In this document: positions 61,116 to 64,000 of the stretch, piece after piece | Position numbering within the stretch: position 1 is the stretch's first letter | Layout: each line of letters begins with the position of its first letter | Assembly: GCF_037120725.1 (NCBI RefSeq) | Contig: NZ_JBBAXC010000005.1 | Location: 1-64,000, forward strand | Origin: Bacillus spongiae | GTDB taxonomy: Bacteria; Bacillota; Bacilli; Bacillales; Bacillaceae_K | DNA: 64,000 nucleotides | Direction of reading: 5' to 3' | Notes under the pieces: generated by a model | What the model saw: only the letters and a program-made list of their open reading frames with translations | Told to the model about the DNA's origin: nothing | Database searches by the model: none | Made by a program: the position numbers and the translations under genes

Positions 61116-61826
61116 TTAACGATTTAAAACGAAGTGATTCATGGCATAATCAGCCGCTTTTATTGCATGTATTTTTGTCGTATCAAATACTGGAACCTGA
61201 ATGTCACTTTCTTTCACTAACATCGTGATTTCAGTACACCCGAGAATGATTCCTTCTGCGCCTTCGTGAATCAGCTTGTTAGTTATATCGAGATATTTTT
61301 GCTTGGATGCTTCCTTTACTTTACCTAAGCAGAGCTCATCGTAAATGATGTCATGTACAGTGTTTCGATCTTGTTCATCAGGTACAATGATATCGAGATT
61401 AGAGTTTGTTTGTAATCTTCCCTTATAGAAGTCTTGCTCCATTGTAAACTTCGTTGCTAATAAGCCCAGTCTCTTCAGTCCACGATTTTTAATTTCCTCG
61501 CCTGTCATATCGGCAATATGTAAAAGAGGGATTGATGTAGTGGCTTCTATTTCATCCGCTATTTTATGCATCGTATTTGTTCCAATAATTAAGAAATCAG
61601 CTCCTGCCTTTTCGATGCTTTTAACGGAGTCTACTAACCGTTCTGTTGCTTCTTCCCACCTACCTTCATGTTGAAGATCTTTAATAGGCTGGAAATCAAC
61701 AGAGAACAAGACACATTTTGCAGAATGATGGCCACCAAGCGTCTCTTTTACTCTTTCATTGATTAATTGATAATAGATAGATGAAGATTCCCAACTCATT
61801 CCACCGAGAATGCCGATTGTTTTCAT
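61116..61826 (-). CDS. Aspartate/glutamate racemase family protein (YgeA/RacX type)
   Basis: This 236-residue protein has the family start IGILGGMSWESSSIYYQLIN. The first catalytic position is in IGTNTMH, with Thr where aspartate racemases have Cys, as in broad-spectrum YgeA. The second catalytic cysteine is in ILGCTEI. It should interconvert D- and L-amino acids. It is followed downstream by a terminator, and the GNAT gene lies 34 bases upstream on the same strand, so the two may form an operon. Confidence 0.9.
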   Translation of the reverse strand: MKTIGILGGMSWESSSIYYQLINERVKETLGGHHSAKCVLFSVDFQPIKDLQHEGRWEEATERLVDSVKSIEKAGADFLIIGTNTMHKIADEIEATTSIPLLHIADMTGEEIKNRGLKRLGLLATKFTMEQDFYKGRLQTNSNLDIIVPDEQDRNTVHDIIYDELCLGKVKEASKQKYLDITNKLIHEGAEGIILGCTEITMLVKESDIQVPVFDTTKIHAIKAADYAMNHFVLNR

Positions 61827-61860
61827 TTGTTATCCTCCCGTTTAATTAATGTCTATTTAG

Positions 61861-62325
61861 TTAAATATTTCCTTTCATTCTAATGACGCTCCCGTCAAAC
61901 TCCGTATAAAGTTCTTCCATTCCCATGTTTTTGTAAAACGCAAGTGCCGTTGAATTATTTGGTGACACACGGAGGTGATATTCGCTTACCCCATTTTTAT
62001 TAAAAAACGTCATGGCATATTGATGAAGCTTTTTTCCGAATCCAAGCTTACGTTTCTCAGGAACTAAATAGTATAAATTGACATACCCTATCACTTTCCC
62101 TTTGTATTCCTTAATCGTTAGCTCAACTTGACCAATAGGAATATCGTTCTCCAACACTAAAACAAATCCTTCCGGAAATTGTCTAGACTTGACTAAAAGC
62201 CATTCTAAATACTCTTTTTCATCACCTAAGCCTTTATCGGTTCCGAAACTAACGATGAAAGAATCTCTTCGAAAAGGGAGTACATATTTTTGGTGTTTCT
62301 GCACATCAATTGGAACAAAATGCAT
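61861..62325 (-). CDS. GNAT-family N-acetyltransferase
   Basis: This 154-residue protein has the GNAT core: GFVLVLENDIPIGQVELTIK, GYVNLYYLVPEKRKLGFGKK with the acetyl-CoA loop, and VSEYHLRVSPNNSTALAFYK with the final NMGMEELY. The substrate is unknown. AAAGGGGCCGGAGGAT precedes the ATG. It is probably the first gene of a unit with the racemase, so a role in amino acid or wall-component modification is possible. Confidence 0.87.
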   Translation of the reverse strand: MHFVPIDVQKHQKYVLPFRRDSFIVSFGTDKGLGDEKEYLEWLLVKSRQFPEGFVLVLENDIPIGQVELTIKEYKGKVIGYVNLYYLVPEKRKLGFGKKLHQYAMTFFNKNGVSEYHLRVSPNNSTALAFYKNMGMEELYTEFDGSVIRMKGNI

Positions 62326-62490
62326 ATCCTCCGGCCCCTTTCGTGTACCTCATTATAATAAGTGTACCATTCGCTTATTTTATTGAAAATAACAAAAATT
62401 CCATTATATTTGAAGACGAATGTCACTTCTTCAGCTGCTTTGTATAATTTTCTCTTAACAACAAACCCTATTCTCTAGGAGGTGATGGAT

Positions 62491-62643
62491 GTGAATAAAG
62501 AGGTGGACGACAATAAAGTCGGTCAAAAATCAGATGACATGAACGCTATGGATCAAGGCTTAAACTTCATAGCACAAGTTGTTAATAATGCAACAGGTCT
62601 AGATAAAGGGAACGATGGAAAAATGGAGAAAGAAGAGGGATGA
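62491..62643 (+). CDS. Small acidic hydrophilic protein
   Basis: This 50-residue product is rich in D, E, N and K (NKEVDDNKVGQKSDDMNAMD and onward) with a short amphipathic middle (QGLNFIAQVVNNATGLDKG). The start is GTG at 62491, eight bases after a perfect TAGGAGG. ATG at 62485 is too close to that site. A strong terminator follows three bases after the stop. I do not recognise it. Small acidic proteins of this kind are common in spores, but the SASP motif is absent. Confidence 0.65.
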   Translation: MNKEVDDNKVGQKSDDMNAMDQGLNFIAQVVNNATGLDKGNDGKMEKEEG

Positions 62644-62645
62644 AG

Positions 62646-62666
62646 CGCCAATATTGGCGTTTTTTT
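62646..62666 (+). terminator. Terminator of the small acidic protein gene
   Basis: CGCCAATATTGGCG is a perfect palindrome and is followed by seven T. Confidence 0.85.
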
Positions 62667-62986
62667 ATTGATTCTAAAAGAACATGATTGCCCTTTTCTG
62701 ATACTGAAAACAATTTTTATCCATTTATTAGAGCAAATAATCGTATATACGGTGCTAGAATTTGACGTTATGATTAGTCAAATTAATCTTATAATAGGCT
62801 GTTTGCGTAAAGATTGTTCCTTTTGAGTCTAATAAGAGCTAATTTGCTTTTAATGGCATTGTCATGCAGCAAGTAAATCGAACACACTACTTTTCATTAT
62901 CTAAATAAACTGACGATTCCATAATTTAGTGTATAATGACACTATAGGGGGTTTCATCTACTATTAAACAAAGGGGGAAAGAGATA
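62667..62986. other. Intergenic region, promoter of the DUF3139-like gene
   Basis: The right end contains TATAATGACACTATAG and the AAAGGGGGAAAGAG site of the next gene. No other feature is seen. Confidence 0.5.
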
Positions 62987-63376
62987 TTGTCTAAGGTTAT
63001 TAAAAACAAAAAAACTGCTTTACTGTCCATCCCACTATTGATCATTTTTCTTGCTTCTTTTTCATACTTCATCTATGTATATACAGGTGAAAAAACACGA
63101 TATGATGAAGTATTTAGGTATTTGACAGTAGAAAAAAGCTATAAAGATAGTGATATAACAAAAATTGAAGCCGAGCATTCCATACTGGATTTTATATTAT
63201 CCTACGAGCCATGGAGTATATCAGTAGTATTTAATGACGAGCCAAATGCCATTTATTATTATCATTATAACAAAGGCGAAATTACTCAAGATGGTATTTC
63301 TGGTTATACAGAAAATGAAATATTTAAACATTATGAAGAAGTTGAGGGTGGGGTAAATAAAACTAAAAGTCCTTAG
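62987..63376 (+). CDS. DUF3139-like membrane-anchored protein
   Basis: This 129-residue protein has one N-terminal hydrophobic segment (residues 10-31, ALLSIPLLIIFLASFSYFIY) and an outside domain. That domain carries DEVFRYLTVEKSYKDSDITK and WSISVVFNDEPNAIYYYHY, the pattern of DUF3139 proteins of bacilli. The start is TTG at 62987 behind GGGGGAAAGAGATA. The function is unknown. Confidence 0.7.
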   Translation: MSKVIKNKKTALLSIPLLIIFLASFSYFIYVYTGEKTRYDEVFRYLTVEKSYKDSDITKIEAEHSILDFILSYEPWSISVVFNDEPNAIYYYHYNKGEITQDGISGYTENEIFKHYEEVEGGVNKTKSP

Positions 63377-63828
63377 GCTTTGACAAAATAAAGAATAGAG
63401 CCGTTTCATAAAGGAATGGCTGTTTTTATACCCCATAAAGTCAAGCACTGAGGAACATTTTATTAATCAGCTCATTTTCCAGTCTCCTGGATGGGTTCAG
63501 GTCTTACTGCTTTAATTAGAGCATACTTCTTGTCGTTCGTAGTTGTCTATAGCAAAAAAGCTGGGTCAAAAAAGACACCTATAACCTCGGTGATTTCTTT
63601 TCCATTTATACATCTAGTTCCAGATTTTTAAGGAAGCTTGCCCACTTCATCCCTTCGACGATGACACATGTAATTTTTACATAACTAACCCTCCCTTTTT
63701 AATCGTTGTGAACGCAGCTTTCACATCTTTTAATTCGCCCAGATTATAGCAAGGTTCAAATATAGAGGATTACATTTAGAAAATGTCGAATTCATATTGT
63801 GTAAAGTATTTAATATGGAGGGATTTTA
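63377..63828. other. Intergenic region with protein-like debris
   Basis: On the minus strand short frames such as NLGELKDVKAAFTTIKKGGL (near 63750-63690) and a following broken stretch look like remains of a gene cut by frameshifts. I cannot name it. The right end holds the promoter and GGAGGG site of the last gene. Confidence 0.4.
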
Positions 63829-64000
63829 ATGGGTAAAAATCAGGTAAAGATCATGGATGCTTATGATATTACTTTAGCAACGAGGAAAGATGAAGAACAA
63901 GTATTATCCCTCTTAAAGGAGGTTGCTGGATGGTTAAAGGATAAAGAGATAGACCAATGGAGATTTTTAGCAGATGGCGGCGAAGATGAAGAAATTAAAC
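63829..64000 (+). CDS. GNAT-family acetyltransferase, N-terminal part, runs off the window
   Basis: The frame starts with ATG at 63829 eight bases after GGAGGG and stays open to the window end (57 codons). It reads MGKNQVKIMDAYDITLATRK, then VLSLLKEVAGWLKDKEIDQW and FLADGGEDEEIK. The WLKxKxIDQW segment followed by an acidic GGxxEEI loop is typical of a GNAT subgroup of bacilli. The acetyl-CoA site is outside the window, so the call rests on the N-terminus only. Confidence 0.7.
   Translation, partial: MGKNQVKIMDAYDITLATRKDEEQVLSLLKEVAGWLKDKEIDQWRFLADGGEDEEIK

Noticed and set aside
60865-61119. 84-codon rightward frame ending in the racemase terminator
   Set aside because: There is no ribosome binding site and it overlaps the terminator and the 3' end of the racemase gene.

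Overview
The window is a low-GC, Gram-positive, endospore-forming chromosome segment, most likely from a member of the Bacillaceae. The support is a complete but rearranged GerA-type germinant receptor gene set, a SpoIIP-type protein, strong AGGAGG-like ribosome binding sites, frequent TTG and GTG starts, and Bacillus-typical families (DUF402, DUF523, DUF2268, UPF0316/YebE, NERD, DinB, Ohr). I cannot name the species. There are no rRNA genes, no convincing tRNA genes, no ribosomal operons and no phage structural genes. This is an accessory or variable chromosomal region of small transcription units with decayed genes between them.

Layout. 1-0.7 kb: the end of an IS3-family element that has cut the 3' end off a gene whose paralogue, broken in a different way, sits at 30 kb. 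1.3-7.1 kb: two ABC-2 permease paralogues (one without a partner ATPase, one with), plus a divergent quinone-reductase/MarR pair. 8-11.1 kb: an anchored beta-helix protein, then a flavin reductase divergent from a frameshifted ArsR-type regulator. 13.6-19 kb: germinant receptor genes, with gerAB-type on + and gerAA/gerAC-type on -, separated by a GNAT/UPF0316 unit that has a structured attenuator-like leader. 19.5-26.3 kb: small membrane and exported proteins, a DinB protein, a histidine phosphatase, a stand-alone RsgA-type zinc domain and a vanadium haloperoxidase/PAP2 protein. 26.7-28.8 kb: a two-gene RNA repair cassette (Rnl1-type RNA ligase plus polynucleotide kinase-HD protein). 29.2-30.5 kb: small immunity-like genes. 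30.9-35.8 kb: a DinB protein and an operon of ornithine-cyclodeaminase-like dehydrogenase, M19 dipeptidase and CocE/S15 hydrolase. 37-40.7 kb: AraC regulator, MBL hydrolase, membrane protein, VOC protein and HAD phosphatase. 41-42.3 kb: a yybP-ykoY (Mn2+) riboswitch ahead of a small secreted acidic protein, then ohr. 42.7-46.2 kb: tandem ZmaR-like acetyltransferases, a zincin and an anchored protein. 46.6-52.5 kb: a second beta-helix protein, short membrane proteins, DUF402, a frameshifted M3 peptidase and DUF523. 52.8-58 kb: GNAT, nucleotidyltransferase, dicarboxylate symporter, DUF2268 lipoprotein and NERD. 58.1-59 kb: an 0.8 kb non-coding array with an exact 21-bp period. 59-64 kb: an ECF sigma factor coupled to a membrane protein with a cytoplasmic N-terminus and a SpoIIP amidase domain, then a racemase, acetyltransferases and small proteins.

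How the genes work together. The clearest functional units are (i) the RNA ligase and kinase/HD pair, predicted to heal and seal broken RNA; (ii) the ECF sigma factor and SpoIIP-domain membrane protein, which looks like a sigma/anti-sigma pair whose sensor is a cell-wall amidase; (iii) the germination genes; (iv) the Mn2+ riboswitch and its exported acidic protein; and (v) the imino/amino-acid or peptide catabolic operon. Several genes carry single-base frameshifts, a nonsense codon or an IS insertion, so decay, or in the frameshift cases sequence error, is common here.
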